The notes beneath the pieces were generated by a model. The model was not told where the DNA came from and ran no database searches. It was given only the letters and a program-made list of their open reading frames with translations. A stretch of 64,000 nucleotides of DNA, taken from contig LR990041.1 in the NCBI GenBank assembly GCA_905147135.1, positions 14,197,907-14,261,906 on the forward strand. The letters run 5' to 3'. The DNA comes from Blastobasis lacticolella (taxonomy: Eukaryota > Arthropoda > Insecta > Lepidoptera > Blastobasidae). Positions 1 through 11,104 of the stretch are shown here, piece after piece. Each line of letters opens with the position of its first letter. The stretch's first letter is position 1. Both the position numbers and the translations under genes were made by a program.

Positions 1-52
1 AAGTACTATTAATGCAGATAATTTTGAAGTTTGTTAAAGGTTTGTAAAAGGA

Positions 53-1740
53 TTCGCGATTACAGCACGACCCTTGACGGCCCTTTTAAAGAAGGATGCC
101 CCCTGGCGTTGGGGAAAGGAAGAATCCGAAGCTTTTACGATATTAAAACGGGTATTAGTAGACAGACCAATACTAGGAATTTACGACCCCACGTTAGAAA
201 CCCAACTCCATACGGATTCCAGTAAGATAGGAGTAGCAGGGATCCTAATGCAGAAGGATTCGGCTGGTATGTTACGAGCAATTGTTTATTACAGTAGGCA
301 GACGGCTCCGGATGAGCAAAAGCTTCACTCCTATGAACTGCGATATAGAGTACAGATCAGGGGATAGTATGGCTCATATTGACGCCCTAAGTAGGAGTCC
401 TATTGTAGATGATCAAGATTGTGGTCATGTATTGGAAATTCTTGCTGTGGGTACTGATGATTGGCTGACCACATATCAGCAATCTGACGATGAAATAAAG
501 CACATAGCCGATATACTTAGAGATCCCAAGACCAAAGAAACCACCGAAATATTCAAAAAACATAGACTAGTTAATGACCGTGTCTATCGTATTCTTGATG
601 ACTCTAGCATACGTTGGTTAGTACCTCGCGGAGCAAGGTGGCATTTATTAAAAGCAAATCATGACGACGTCGGACATTTTGGCTATGACAAAACTTTGGG
701 ACGGATACAAGTAAGCTATTGGTTCCCAAAATTGAGACGATTTGTGAAAAAGTAAAGTTGCTGCTTGTGTAGAATATGCTCATCACAAATTACCCAGTGG
801 TAAGAAGGCGGGAAAGCTGCATCCTATCCCCAAGGTCGATACTCCTTTCGATACTATACACGCAGACCATTTAGGACCATTTATTAAGACAAAACGGGGC
901 AACGCATACATTTTAGTGATTGTCGACGGTTTCACAAAATTTGTCAATATAACTGCCGTACGAAATATAAAATCTGTAACGAGCATTAGGGTATTACGCG
1001 ATCACTTTAGTTATTTTGGCACGCCTAATCGTCTCATTACTGATCAGGGTACTAGTTTCACTAGTAATGCGTTTAAAAACTTCGTTAACTCCATTGGCAT
1101 TAAACACGTTCTTAATGCGGTCGCGACGCCAAGAGCAAATGGCCAAGTAGAGCGATATAATCGCACTATTTTGGCCGCTCTTGGCGCCATGAATCATGAT
1201 AAACCAAATAGATTATGGGACGAGCACCTCCCAGATATCCAATTGGGAATTAATACTACCATACACTCCACAACACGGAAAACTCCCACTGAGCTTTTAT
1301 TTGGGAGGACCATCACTAACCCATCACAAGGGTTATTTAATGAAATTATCACTGTGGCTGCCTCATCTAATCAAACTTCTTTATCAGAGATGAGGTCAGA
1401 GGCTAATGAGTTGATCGGAGCACAGCAGCTCAAAGATAAGGAGGCTTATGATACAACCCACAAAATAGGGGTCCAATTCAAGGAAGGAGACCTTGTTAGG
1501 ATTATTCGTGCGTCAAAAAAACTAGAACCCAAATGTAGAGGGCCATATCGAATTAAGAAGGTTCTTCCTAATGACCGGTATGTAGTAGAGGATACTCCAA
1601 TTACGCAAAGGGGCAAACGTTATGAGGCCATAATTGCAGTAGACAAAATATTTCTTTGGCTCTCCGTCACTCAGCCTATTTCCTCAGAGGATGATTCTTC
1701 TGATAACGACGAACCTAATCAAAGTGAAATTGATCCATAA
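53..1740 (+). pseudogene. Broken Ty3/gypsy retrotransposon pol: end of RT, RNase H, integrase
   Basis: This is the 3-prime part of a retrotransposon polyprotein; the rest lies left of the window. Three reading frames succeed each other. Frame one (53-367) holds the end of RT and the start of RNase H, with the Asp of HTDSSKIGVAGILMQ and the Glu of HSYEL. Frame two (from about 345 to 755) resumes at YRSGDSMAHIDALSR, so the middle of RNase H is missing. It also carries the two His of the integrase zinc finger in NHDDVGHFGYDKT. Frame three (757-1740) holds the integrase core, with Asp in IHADHLGPF, Asp in ITDQGTSF and Glu in ANGQVERYNRT. A GPY-type module (GPYRIKKVL) follows, and the stop is at 1738-1740. 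The second Cys of the zinc finger appears to be Tyr (ACVEYAHHK). The frame changes and the RNase H deletion make it a non-functional copy. Element class is confident; clade is not. Confidence 0.9.
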
Positions 1741-1950
1741 ATTAATATCTTGTCACTGTCACTCTTAGATTTTGTTGTAATTAGACTAGGTATTTAATAC
1801 ACTGTAATAAATATGTTTGAAATATAAAGTTTCATTATTTCTGTTACAGTATGTAATTGATAATAAAATATTAATGATACATGTAAGGTTAATTGTCTTA
1901 ACATTGAAGGTTATGTATGGTTATCATAATTAAAGAAAGGATACTGTACT

Positions 1951-2060
1951 GATCAACGTCATGGATTAGCACAACGATGAACGTGCCGGTAACGGTCAAC
2001 GTCATGGACCGGGCATCATAAGTTAAATGGTTGACACCCTAGTTAACGTCATGAACTAGC
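1951..2060 (+). promoter_or_regulatory. Three direct copies of a TCAACGTCATGGA-type motif
   Basis: Near-identical blocks start at 1951 (GATCAACGTCATGGATTAGC), 1994 (GGTCAACGTCATGGACCGGG) and 2041 (AGTTAACGTCATGAACTAGC). They are spaced 43 and 47 bp apart, directly after the putative polypurine tract. Repeated short blocks at the start of U3 are often enhancer or insulator protein sites; that role is inferred only from position and repetition. Confidence 0.45.
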
Positions 2061-2667
2061 TGATGTCTTTAGAGATTAAGTAGCTGCTAAAGCTAAATGT
2101 AATTAACGAACAAATTTATGTAAAGTATTACTGGGTATTAAAATGATTCGATGCCCATATTTCAGTGATTGTATTATTAATTATACTCTTGGTAAATGTG
2201 TTCGGTGATGCGCGGGGTGGGTTTCTCCAATAGATAGCGTTCTTTTCCATTGCTTTGTTTTATGTTATTGAGATGTAGAGATCTATTTCGCGCGCAATTG
2301 GACACATGTACTAACTGATCATTGCACAAACTTATATTAAAAACATCAAACCCTTGAAGAATTGTCGATCAAACGTTACATCTAATGTTAAAAAGTTATG
2401 TTAAAGTCACCAACTATATGGATCTGTAAATTTCAGTGTAAGAAAAAGCGATTATATCAAATAACGAAGGGACTCGTTAATAGTCAGATGGCCGAGTTGT
2501 CGTAATCTCGTAATTATAATATTAAATTATACTTGGGCATTGATTAATGTGTAACTCTTAATTCTGTATTTTTATTATAGAGCTGTATTTATAATACAAA
2601 TTATATATTTATCGATGTATAATTTGTGTTATAAATTAAATAGTATCGTTATTGACTACAGTGGACC

Positions 2668-2704
2668 CCTCATTGGCTGCGCGCCATAACTCTGGCCAAT
2701 GAGG
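2668..2704. promoter_or_regulatory. Inverted pair of CCAAT boxes in the putative LTR
   Basis: CCTCATTGGC at 2668-2677 and GCCAATGAGG at 2695-2704 form a perfect 10-bp inverted repeat around a 17-nt spacer, and each contains a CCAAT pentamer. The pair lies in a locally GC-rich part of the putative LTR, which fits a promoter, though no TATA box or start site can be assigned. Confidence 0.4.
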
Positions 2705-2958
2705 CGACAGTTAGTGGGGATGGTGTAGGAAGGGAGGATCCGTTATAGCAAGTATGAGCACGACATTAATGCTGTGCTCAGACGCCTAGCAGTAAAGTCG
2801 CTTAGTAGAACCTAAGAGTGAGGCTAACTAGTTTATTAAGTACCTGCTGTAAGAACTGATTATGTGTTAAAATTACTAAAATACAAAGAATTACTACAAG
2901 TATCTGGTGGTTTCTCCCATCATCCCTGACTTCTGAGATTACGGCAAGGTATCGCCAA

Positions 2959-4023
2959 CATATATTATTTTAAAATTAAACAATAAAACTACGTATTAGT
3001 GTATGTTTTGTTTATTAAAATAACTTGATTTTATTTCAATTTCTATATGAAGACAAACAAGCGGTAAATGAAACCATCAGTAAACATCCTAACAAATATT
3101 TGCTTCAGCGTAAATAATACCACTCACTAGTCAAGTTTATAGTTATAATATTGGCCTTACCTATTCACTGAAGTTAAACTTCGTCAAAGTTGTAGTAGTT
3201 TAATAGCCGTATTAAGTTTCAGAGACGCAACATTGGAGCTTGCAAACCAATAGATAACACAACGTTAGTTTGGCAAGAAATCAATATTGTGTGGAATAAA
3301 GCCTATTCAGGCCAGTACCGTGAATTGTGCCATTATTTACTTTGATATTGACTGGGACGTAAGAGGATTGTGTCTAATCCAACGAAATATAGCCACTTTA
3401 TCGAAAAATGGGATTCATTTAAACCAAAAATAGGTAATTCCAAATAGATTTCCTTTGCGTTATCGTCTAGTATCTTACAATGAATAAGCTTTGAAAGTTC
3501 TTCACACTATACCTAAGTTGAGAATTGCGAAAAGAAAATATGGGTAGTAGTTGAAAGTGGTGGAAATGGCTTTGGCACTAATACTGGCCTTTTAACAGAT
3601 TTAGTGTTCGATCGACGGACACTGGTCGACGTCGGTCAAATGCAATAACGAAAGAAACTAAGGAGTTTCTTCGTAATCTTTCGCTATTGGTCAAACGTAG
3701 CTCTATTTTCTCAATGTAATTTTTAACCAACTTGAATAATTGTAACTATTTTGTCAATGTAATTTTAACCAACTTAGAAATGTAGGGTTTGTAGGCATCG
3801 GGTGACTTTTTGATTGGGAGACTTAGCAACTTATTTGAAATTTTCTTGGTGGGATAATGTTGTAGCTAACATATTTTCCGCGTAGGATGCCTTCCTTATT
3901 ACCTTGGTGCAACTTGCGATACTTATCTCCTAACTTGATAACTTGCTATCTGATAAAAAATTTAATAATTTCAATAAATACAAGACTATGGTGACGTTAT
4001 AATATTATTGTTTATGGTGGCCC
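2959..4023. other. No gene recognised; short internal repeats
   Basis: AT-rich DNA without a supported ORF. Two direct copies of TCAATGTAATTTTTAACCAACTT (one T fewer in the second) lie at 3711-3733 and 3754-3775. A nested imperfect hairpin spans about 3642-3690: the outer blocks CAATAACGAAAG and CTTTCGCTATTG pair, as do the inner AAACT and AGTTT. Confidence 0.5.
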
Positions 4024-4113
4024 TATGCATAATCTGGATGCCTTCGAGGCATTCCTTTTCCTAGACAGGCACTTACCACAAATGCCTGGCTGGTTTGACT
4101 TAAAAAATAAAAA
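4024..4113 (+). mobile_element. LINE 3-prime end fragment (same family as 46.8-47.7 kb)
   Basis: One frame reads NLDAFEAFLFLDRH then MPGW, matching the C-terminus of the LINE pseudogene at 46.8-47.7 kb (NLEAFKARVNRLFLDRH ... MPG). About 35 bp are missing between CAGGCA and CTTACCACAA. It ends in AAAAAATAAAAAAAC, a plausible retrotransposition tail. It is a 5-prime-truncated, non-coding scrap. Confidence 0.7.
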
Positions 4114-4287
4114 AACAAGCATGGAAATTGCAAAACCCTCCACTAATGTTGAGGTTACTTACTCGTAAGTCGAGCAGTCGACTGTTGGTTGTGTGATTGT
4201 AGATTGAACGATTATTTCTTCATAGAAAGGAGTTTCTTTAGAATTATTTCTTGTTAAAAAATTAAGTATGGAAAATGATATCGTTCA

Positions 4288-4599
4288 ACTATCCGACTCG
4301 GCTTTACACGGTAGCACGAATCCGAGAGGGCCTGTTTTCAATAAGAGTTACTGAATACTAACCGATGCTCTTACGGTGAACGAATACATCGTGATGAAAC
4401 CTGCACATTCAGGCGACTGGATGTGTAACCATGATCCAATCTGGTTAGGTTCCCCTGGTAGCAGGGTTATGGAGGTCAGACGGCAGTCGCTCCACTGTAA
4501 TTCCCTGACCTGTCAAATCCTGGATCATGGTCACGGCGGACCCCGGTCCCACGTGCGCTAGAGCACAACCGGGACATTAACGCCAAGATGATTATTATT
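4288..4599 (+). mobile_element. tRNA-derived SINE, family A, diverged head
   Basis: The body from 4352 is nearly identical to the other family A copies: AACCGATGCTCTTACGGTGA, ATCGTGATGAAACCTGCACA, AACCATGATCCAATCTGGT, then ACATTAACGCCAAGATGATTATTATT. The tRNA-like head (4288-4350) is badly eroded and has no clear B box. A 61-codon ORF within it is incidental. Confidence 0.8.
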
Positions 4600-5478
4600 G
4601 ACGTGCTGCGAAGTCATGTAACTTAATAACAGATTTAACAGATCCTTCTAAAACAAAATGACCGCCACAGACTATCAACGTCGACCCGTACCTATTGGAA
4701 AATCATTTTATAAGTATGATTAATACTTACCCGTTTTCACTAAACCCGAATTAAGCATTACCTAACTAGGAAACTTTTATCTTTAGGGAGGGTTTAAGGC
4801 AAAAGGTCTATTTCAACAAAACTTTACCTTTAGGCGAGATTTATCTATGGATTCGTGTTGAAATTTTGTAGACTGTAGGATGCCACAAACTTATTTGAAC
4901 CGGTGACGGCGTCGCTGTTTGTGACAAAGAGACATTTTAAAATGGCAACACTTGGTTATAGTTTCGGGCACCGGGTCAAATAAGTTTGCTGTGCAAAATA
5001 GAACGCAACTGTCATTTTAATCGATACCTGAGACTTAGCACCGCCCAATCCACTTCGTAACTTAAACCATTACCTAACAGCGATAGTTATTAACGTATTT
5101 TCGACTTAAGCAATTCCTAAGTATTTCGGCATCAGATTAAACGATTCCTATGTTTAGGGAAAACGGGCATAAGTATATTCATAAGTGGGTAAACGTTTTT
5201 TCCCGTCTACCCTCAATGCCGTGAGCAAATTTATCATTCACGACGCTTCGAAATCTGATATTAGGTACCTGTTCGGTGGAAAATTTGTTTTTAATCAATT
5301 CCCTTCCCTCCGAGGAGTTATGGTAATGCGAGCTGACACCACCTGGCACTAAAACGTCGATAAAAATAAGAAACTGTTTAATTAAATTGCACTTCGTGGA
5401 AGCCGTAAATATGCGGACTTCAACTTAACGGTCATCCCTCAAAGGATGCTCGATTGCGCTTTAGGAAATATTAAGTAA
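4600..5478. other. No gene or known repeat recognised
   Basis: AT-rich sequence with many short TAA/TTA-punctuated frames. I see no coding bias, long repeat or RNA gene. Confidence 0.5.
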
Positions 5479-5496
5479 TTACTTTGTATTGTTATA
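5479..5496. repeat. Left copy of 18-bp target-site duplication
   Basis: TTACTTTGTATTGTTATA, identical to 5761-5778 on the other side of the SINE. Confidence 0.88.
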
Positions 5497-5760
5497 TACG
5501 AGAGCGTTGATAGCCAAGCGGTTGAGTATCCAACTCGTAAGCGAGTGGTACTGGGTTCCCATCCCGCAAATTCAGGCAACTGAATTTGTAACCATGATCC
5601 AATCTGGTCAGGTTCCCCTGGTAGCAGGGTCACGGAGGTCAGATGGTAATCGCTCCACTGTAATTACTTAATCGCCAAAGCCTGGATCATGGTCAAGGCG
5701 GACCCGGGCCCTCGTTCTCGAGCGCACAACCGGGACATGAATGCCAAGATGATTTTCTTT
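5497..5760 (+). mobile_element. tRNA-derived SINE, family A, bounded by a target-site duplication
   Basis: The head AGAGCGTTGATAGCCAAGCG carries an A-box-like block, followed by ACTCGTAAGCGAG and a weak B box (GGGTTCCCATCCC). The section between the head and AAATTCAGGCAACTGAA is deleted. The tail ends GAATGCCAAGATGATTTTC. An 18-bp perfect direct repeat, TTACTTTGTATTGTTATA, flanks it at 5479-5496 and 5761-5778. That is the signature of target-primed insertion and defines this copy's limits. Confidence 0.9.
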
Positions 5761-5778
5761 TTACTTTGTATTGTTATA
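5761..5778. repeat. Right copy of 18-bp target-site duplication
   Basis: TTACTTTGTATTGTTATA, identical to 5479-5496. Confidence 0.88.
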
Positions 5779-7123
5779 CTTAAATACGAGTAGAATTTAA
5801 ATTTAGCAACTTTATTTGCGCTAACAAAAATGAAGACGTAGAAAAGCTCAATATACCTATTAATTAAACCTAAAATAATATAAAGTAATAGCCACCAATG
5901 CAATATGTACGGTCTAATCCTGATTTTTCTACAATACTTATTTGGTTGGGTTTTCTTTTCAAACAACTATTCAGCTCGTTGAAACGAATTATTTTCAATT
6001 TTACATGTAAGTAAGATGTAATGTATTGAATGCTGTGGTATAATGTATTTGATTTTCTAGGATTTGCGTTTTTTTTTCCTTTCAGGCTTTGGCGGCTCAT
6101 CTTTCTTTCCTGGAAAATGAGATAACTACGTTCTCCAAATGTTAATGATTTCGCCTAGTGTATTTCTTTTAGGAGGAATAATCTTTCGTTAAGTCAATAC
6201 TGGCATATACCCAATTTGTACATGTAAAAAGCGCTTTTGCTATAAAAAACAAGGACATTGGGGTCGTGTGTTTGTGACTTTTACCTCTGTATTTTCCTGT
6301 TATCGGGCTTTTGGCCACGGCAATTTCTGGGGGACAGATTTTCGTATACTCATGTTATTATACCAGACTTTAGCAAATACTTTTGTACTAAGTTATGGTT
6401 TCACAGTTTTTCACAAAACTATTGTTTACCGATTGTTGTCTGTTGACGGCGGAGATTGCCACGATTTTAAGTTTCTTTTTTGTGTTCCTCTAATTTTAGA
6501 TAACTTAAAGATATATATATTCCACTCAAAGATAATTGCTGGATCCTATTCTTTATCATGTCCTCACAGATTATATCCTTGGCTGCCGTAAACGAGAACG
6601 CCCAAAAGTTAAAACTGTCTATTTCGGGTACTGGCTAGTTGATTACGAGTACTGGCCATCAAGACTTCATCTTCTTCTGTTCCAAATCGTTCTCGAACGA
6701 GTTTAAAACAAGATCCGAGCCTTCGTTAGCAAGTGTAGCGAAGGTGATATGGAGATTTTACCCAGCCTTACATCTAAGAGGTGAACCAGTACATTGCCTG
6801 CATACTGCTGGGATCAGCAGAAACTATCTGCGAAGAATTAATAAAATTACAAGTATCCGCATGAAAAATATGCGCATGGTCGCATCAAATTAATCTCTAT
6901 AGGTTTTAATAAATAGTACAAATTTCCCAAAATAATAACATCTATCTATCTATATTTCGGCACAGAGCCATGAAGAATTTAATTCTTGGTCTCCTCTTAC
7001 GAAATCCATGGTGAGCTTTGTGATCCTGCGAGGACTGAGGATATGTTACGTAGACTTTACTAGTTAGACTAGGAACTTTTGTGTTTTATTTAGTTTGCTT
7101 TTCTAAATTGGTTGTGTCCTGGA
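5779..7123. other. No gene recognised
   Basis: Holds two unremarkable plus-strand ORFs: 6268-6591, 107 codons, Phe/Leu/Tyr-rich, and 6639-6893, 84 codons. Neither has a recognisable domain. A pyrimidine run ending CCTTTCAG near 6085 resembles a splice acceptor, but the sequence after it has no coding look. A (TAAA)n run at about 7127-7140 belongs to the tail of the next SINE. Confidence 0.45.
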
Positions 7124-7393
7124 TTAAATAAATAAATAAATATTCGTGGACAAATTCACACAGTGCCATCTAGCCCAAACTAAAAACCCAAACTAGGCAA
7201 GGCTTGTACTATGGGTGCTAGATAACTGATATACTACTTAAATACTTTTTAATACATTGTTATACATAGAACACCCAGACTCGTAACAGAAATTAAAATT
7301 CATCATTTCAATTTCTGCCCGGCCGGAAATCGAAAGCTAGACCTCTTGCGTGGCAGACCGGCATGTTGACCATTGAACCACTCAGGGCGTCAG
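7124..7393 (-). mobile_element. tRNA-derived SINE, family B
   Basis: On the minus strand it starts with a tRNA-like head, CTGAGTGGTTCAATGGTCAA (A-box-like), then a degenerate B box in TCTAGCTTTCGATTTCC. A body with TTACGAGTCTGGGTGTT follows, then a tail ATGGCACTGTGTGAATTTGTCC ending in (TTTA)n. Body and tail recur at 7420-7515, and part of the head at 44822-44868. The head differs from family A, so this is a separate SINE lineage. Confidence 0.75.
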
Positions 7394-7419
7394 ATTATAA
7401 GATTTATTTTTAGTTTTTC

Positions 7420-7515
7420 ATTGCAAAATTCACACAGTTCCATCTAGCCCCAATGTAAGCAAAGCTTGTGTTATGGGTGTTACATAACTGATAAACCATA
7501 CTTATTATTAATACT
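7420..7515 (-). mobile_element. SINE family B, 3-prime part only
   Basis: ATTCACACAGTTCCATCTAG, AAGCAAAGCTTGTGTTATGG and GTTACATAACTGATAAACCA match the tail half of the adjacent copy at 7124-7393 in the same orientation. The head is absent. Confidence 0.7.
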
Positions 7516-8639
7516 TATTATTAACTAAGGTAGAACTCCATCAAACTGAATAAGAAAAACTCGCCAGTCATTACCCCGATTTGCCGGGATTAGCCGAAGT
7601 TAAATAGATTATGAAGCAAAAACCTTTGTCTACTGGCAAGCGTTCGCTATGCACTGGGCATAAGGCTTCCTTAGGCAATAACTAGCGTAATGACGCCACC
7701 AGGTGGCCCGTCTCTTGCATAATGTGTTTTTTCCAACTCCCCTTACTCCGCACTCCTTCTTAACGCGATAGCATTCTTAACGACGTCTGTTAAAGTACTT
7801 TAATTGTTTACAGTTGTGTTACATTGTTTTCCAAATGAAATCGTAAATTTTTACGTCCGTAAAGGCACTTCAATTTCAGGGATCTTTCTTTTTTTTATAT
7901 AATGTACGGCTTATTTGAATATTGATAATTTATATTCATTTGGTTATAATTTTAATTTGTGTGCACATTTTAAAATGTAAATCGTTTTACTCTCGATGTG
8001 TTGTTAAGAATAATAAGATAGTCGTATTTATGTTGTTTCAATTCGTAATAATGTATTTTATAAAATATTTATTTTCCAACAAAGGTAATCGCGCCAGCAA
8101 TGTTCTAATACCAAAAACTCCGCACAACTAAAAGTAAAAATTACATAAAATTTTACACTTTTGACAGCTTTCTCACGAAACATTCTACTCTACTCATAGA
8201 GTAAAAATTTTATCTACAGAAGACTCTACTTAATGCCAGAATTTAGGATTTTTTCTAACTGAAGTATCGTAAGCTGGAATAAGTGGGTACGATAACGATC
8301 TATGAGCATCGTATAAGTACTTTTTTAAAACTCCTCTTCAGACTACCGGAGCAGTAAAAATGTTGGAATAAAATCCTTTTCCACAAAAACCTGCAGTAGT
8401 TCGGTAACAATAAATCACGGAAACAAAAATGAACTAGTTTTGAATTCCGCCATTGAATTTGAACGGGCAACTTTTTGTTCTTGAAGTGGGGAAAGCGAGT
8501 TTTAAATAAATCAATGACATGTAGCCGGGTTTCATGGCCCCGTGGGAGTTGAGTGTTATCAAAAGAAACATTTTCGACTCAGGCCTTTCTAAAATTAGAG
8601 CCTTGAATTCTATTAACTCCTTGTCGAGTTTAACTTTGT
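7516..8639. other. No gene or known repeat recognised
   Basis: AT-rich. The only sizeable frame, 7922-8131 on the plus strand (69 codons), is Ile/Tyr/Phe-rich and looks like chance in AT-rich DNA. Confidence 0.45.
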
Positions 8640-8659
8640 TTTAGATTGTAGCCAAAGAT

Positions 8660-8805
8660 AATGTTTTTAACTTAGGTATAATATCAGCGGCAACTACGGC
8701 AACGGCAGATTTTAGTAAAACTGCCATTGAGCTACGATTACGATCTAATTACAATTCGATTGAGGCATTAGTACCTAAATTAGCGAACTTGAGAGCCTGG
8801 CCGAA
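8660..8805 (+). repeat. Foldback repeat family sharing AAAACTGCCATTGAGCTRC
   Basis: AAAACTGCCATTGAGCTACG, then ATCTAATTACAATTCGATTGA, recurs at 24704-24785 on the plus strand and, reversed, at 20941-21003. GGCAGATTTTAGTAAAACTGCC just upstream makes this copy fold back on itself. No coding capacity. Family name unknown. Confidence 0.55.
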
Positions 8806-9416
8806 CGTAGCCGGTAAGTTACGATCGACAGTCGTAATAGAATCGCTACGAAGCTATTAGCGTCTTGGTTAGATCCGATGAGTTGTTGATGTAAGTACTG
8901 CCCTTACTACTTGAGTGTTAGTTCATTCATAGTGAGCCCTGCCCTTACACTTACCTACATGAGCAGCTTTGCCAGGTTAACTCGCACGTGGCTTTATATT
9001 TTGAGCGATATGTGCGTTTTCCTCGCACGAGGCACGTCCTGACTGACCCAAGCATTTGCCGCCTCGTGTAGCTGTTTCGGTCATTCAGTACGCAAGAGAT
9101 AAATATCCATTCCACCACAATAAAAGATTTTCCAGGAGCAGATTTAATAGAAAAATAGTTCAAATAATTGTAACTGACTGGACACGATTCTCAAAAATAA
9201 ATCAAAATGTATAAAAATGTAAACATTTTCTTTTCGCTTTCTTCTCAGAAAATGTATTAAAACGTATATTTTCACAAAACAGATTTCCTGCCAAATTCAT
9301 TTCTTGAGAATTCTGTCTAAGCAGCGCCACCTAGTTTGGCACGCCGAACTACACATTTTACTTTTTAAAGTAGCATGCTGAAAATCCCCCATTACAGTTT
9401 ACCTGGTGTTCTGAGT
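8806..9416. other. No gene recognised
   Basis: A minus-strand frame at 8951-9163 (70 codons) has no recognisable domain. Nothing else stands out. Confidence 0.4.
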
Positions 9417-9539
9417 GCCATGGGCGGCGGTCATCACTTACAATTACCTTAAGGTGCCTGACTCGACGTTCGGAGACTCGACACAGGGAGACTCGACATA
9501 GGGAGACTTGACATAGGGAGACTCGACATAGGGAGACTG
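9417..9539. repeat. LINE 3-prime-UTR scrap followed by a 15-bp tandem array
   Basis: CCATGGGCGGCGGTCATCAC resembles the reverse complement of the conserved 3-prime end of jockey/CR1-type LINEs. From 9472 GGAGACTCGACATAG repeats with period 15: 9472-9486, 9487-9501, 9502-9516, 9517-9531 and a half copy to 9539, with at most one or two substitutions. A degenerate half unit precedes at about 9459. Confidence 0.8.
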
Positions 9540-10018
9540 TGGCGGCTACAATACCAAATCACTAAACAATTGTAAAATCTAACTTGAGCTATTCAACCGA
9601 GTTAATATCACTTTATTAATTAAGGTCTCATTAATCTACATTCATCAGAGCGTAAAGTAATTACTTCTGAATTAACAACCACAATTTACGGCCTGTCTAA
9701 AGGATAGATAGACGGATTGTCTAACTACATAACTCTAGGTACTTGTTCACGTAAGCCTTGATTTGTAGCTGTTGAAAAGGTGCCTTACTCAATCATCATT
9801 AGATTCCTTGTAGACTCTTTATCACCTTAATTTTTCTATACATTGTTTTTACCTTCCTATCAAAATATGGGTACTTTCTGTCTCGGTAAATTAAAGTAAA
9901 TTAGGCGGATCCCAAGGGAGATCCTATTGCAAGTTAAATTATTATTTCATTATGTGTTTGAAATACAAAAGCCGGAATATCAAGTTACCTTGTTTGCAAA
10001 GCTTGTTATCTAATCTAG
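9540..10018. other. No gene or known repeat recognised
   Basis: AT-rich unique-looking sequence without a supported ORF. Confidence 0.4.
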
Positions 10019-10302
10019 AAGCGTCAGTGGCCTAGTGGTTATGGTATCCGATTCGTAAGCGAGAGGTATAGTTGAATATTAACCGATGCTCGTACGGTGA
10101 CGGAAATCATCGTGATGAAACCTGCACATTCTAGCGACTGAATGTATATCCATAATCAATTAGGGTCAGGTTCCCCTGGTGGCAGGGTCACGGAGGTCAA
10201 ATTGTAGCCCATTGTACCTGGTCCTGGTCTTCCAAATCCAGGATCATAGTCAAGGCGGACCCCGGGTCTTCGGGGAGCACAATCGGAACATTAGCGCCAA
10301 GT
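10019..10302 (+). mobile_element. tRNA-derived SINE, family A
   Basis: The head GCGTCAGTGGCCTAGTGGTT has a good A-box match, followed by ATTCGTAAGCGAGAGGTA. The copy then jumps past the B-box region to GTTGAATATTAACCGATGCT. It continues through the family body to ATTAGCGCCAAG and an AT-rich tail. Loss of the B box would abolish internal pol III transcription. No target-site duplication is evident. Confidence 0.82.
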
Positions 10303-10959
10303 AAATATTTTTTTTACATTAATATAATAAAATAGATAAAATAGAATTGTAAACAATGTGTAGCAAAAGCCTAGTCCGATATGTGACGGTATTATTAAGA
10401 TTTCGATATTAGAATCTTAACGATACTTTTGACTCCGCACGGCGCTATTTGTTTGGTCTGTGTGCAAGTCCTATTCCACGGGGTTTTAAATATTAGTTTT
10501 TAATTTCAACTATGTCCATTTTTAATTTACATTTACATTTACAATAACAACTGGTTCAAGAAATATTCAGTGCCCCAAAAATATTTATTTATAGGTTTAT
10601 CCGAGCACTGTTATTAGTATTACCACTTTTGACGACGAATAAGGGAAACTTGACATAATGTTTTCCACGACGCGTAAACAATATGTTGAATGAAGACGTA
10701 CGATAGGACAGCTAAAAAGTAATATATATAATGTAAAAAGCAGTCGTTGAAGACATGATGTACGAGCGAACATAAATGTAAGCAAATATTTTATGCGCCA
10801 TGTGGCGCATTTTCGTGCAGACCGCCGTACCGTGGCCCGAAATGCTTCTTCATGATGATAAAATATTACGCTCTCTAAAGACACAATAATTTTAGTAGAA
10901 AACGTTAATTGTAAAATAAATAAACAATCGTGGAAGAATTCACTTTTCTAGACTAATGT
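10303..10959. other. No gene recognised
   Basis: The minus-strand frame at 10597-10884 (95 codons) has no recognisable domain. No repeat match was found. Confidence 0.4.
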
Positions 10960-10961
10960 TA

Positions 10962-11075
10962 TAAAGAGGAAGATTTATTTTGTTTGTCGGTTTGTTTGTT
11001 TGTAATGGATAAACTCAAAAACTACTTGACCGATTTTAAAAATTCTTTCACCTATAGAAATGTTATTATCTCCTC
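10962..11075 (+). repeat. Dispersed repeat 5-prime fragment, Helitron-like family
   Basis: TATAAAGAGGAAGATTTATT, a run of TTTG units and CTCAAAAACTACTTGACCGA then AAAATTCTTTCACC match 13255-13400 and resemble the start of the element at 13979. No hairpin end is present here. Confidence 0.5.
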
Positions 11076-11104
11076 GAAACTCGCGTCGCCCGAAACGTCG
11101 GAAA

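Larger units (their letters stand above)
1946..2958 (+). repeat. Probable 3-prime LTR region of the Ty3/gypsy element
   Basis: About 1.2 kb of non-coding sequence follows the pol stop. A purine run, AAAGAAAGGA, at about 1934-1943 resembles a polypurine tract and is followed by a TGTACTG start. A possible CA-type end lies near 2958 (GCCAACA). Inside are three repeats of a CAACGTCATGGA motif and a pair of inverted CCAAT boxes, as would suit U3. The partner 5-prime LTR is outside the window, so both boundaries are inferred. Confidence 0.4.

Noticed and set aside
4376..4561. 61-codon ORF as a small gene
   Set aside because: Lies inside a SINE body and is not preserved in other copies.
6060..6110. 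Splice acceptor at TTTTTTTTTCCTTTCAG with exon after it
   Set aside because: Downstream frames are short and show no coding texture, and no matching donor can be justified.
6268..6591. 107-codon Phe/Leu-rich ORF as a membrane protein
   Set aside because: No clear transmembrane pattern, start context or homologue recognised; AT-rich DNA yields such frames by chance.
9472..9539. Possible CRISPR-like repeats
   Set aside because: Head-to-tail 15-bp units without spacers, in a eukaryotic setting; a plain tandem array.
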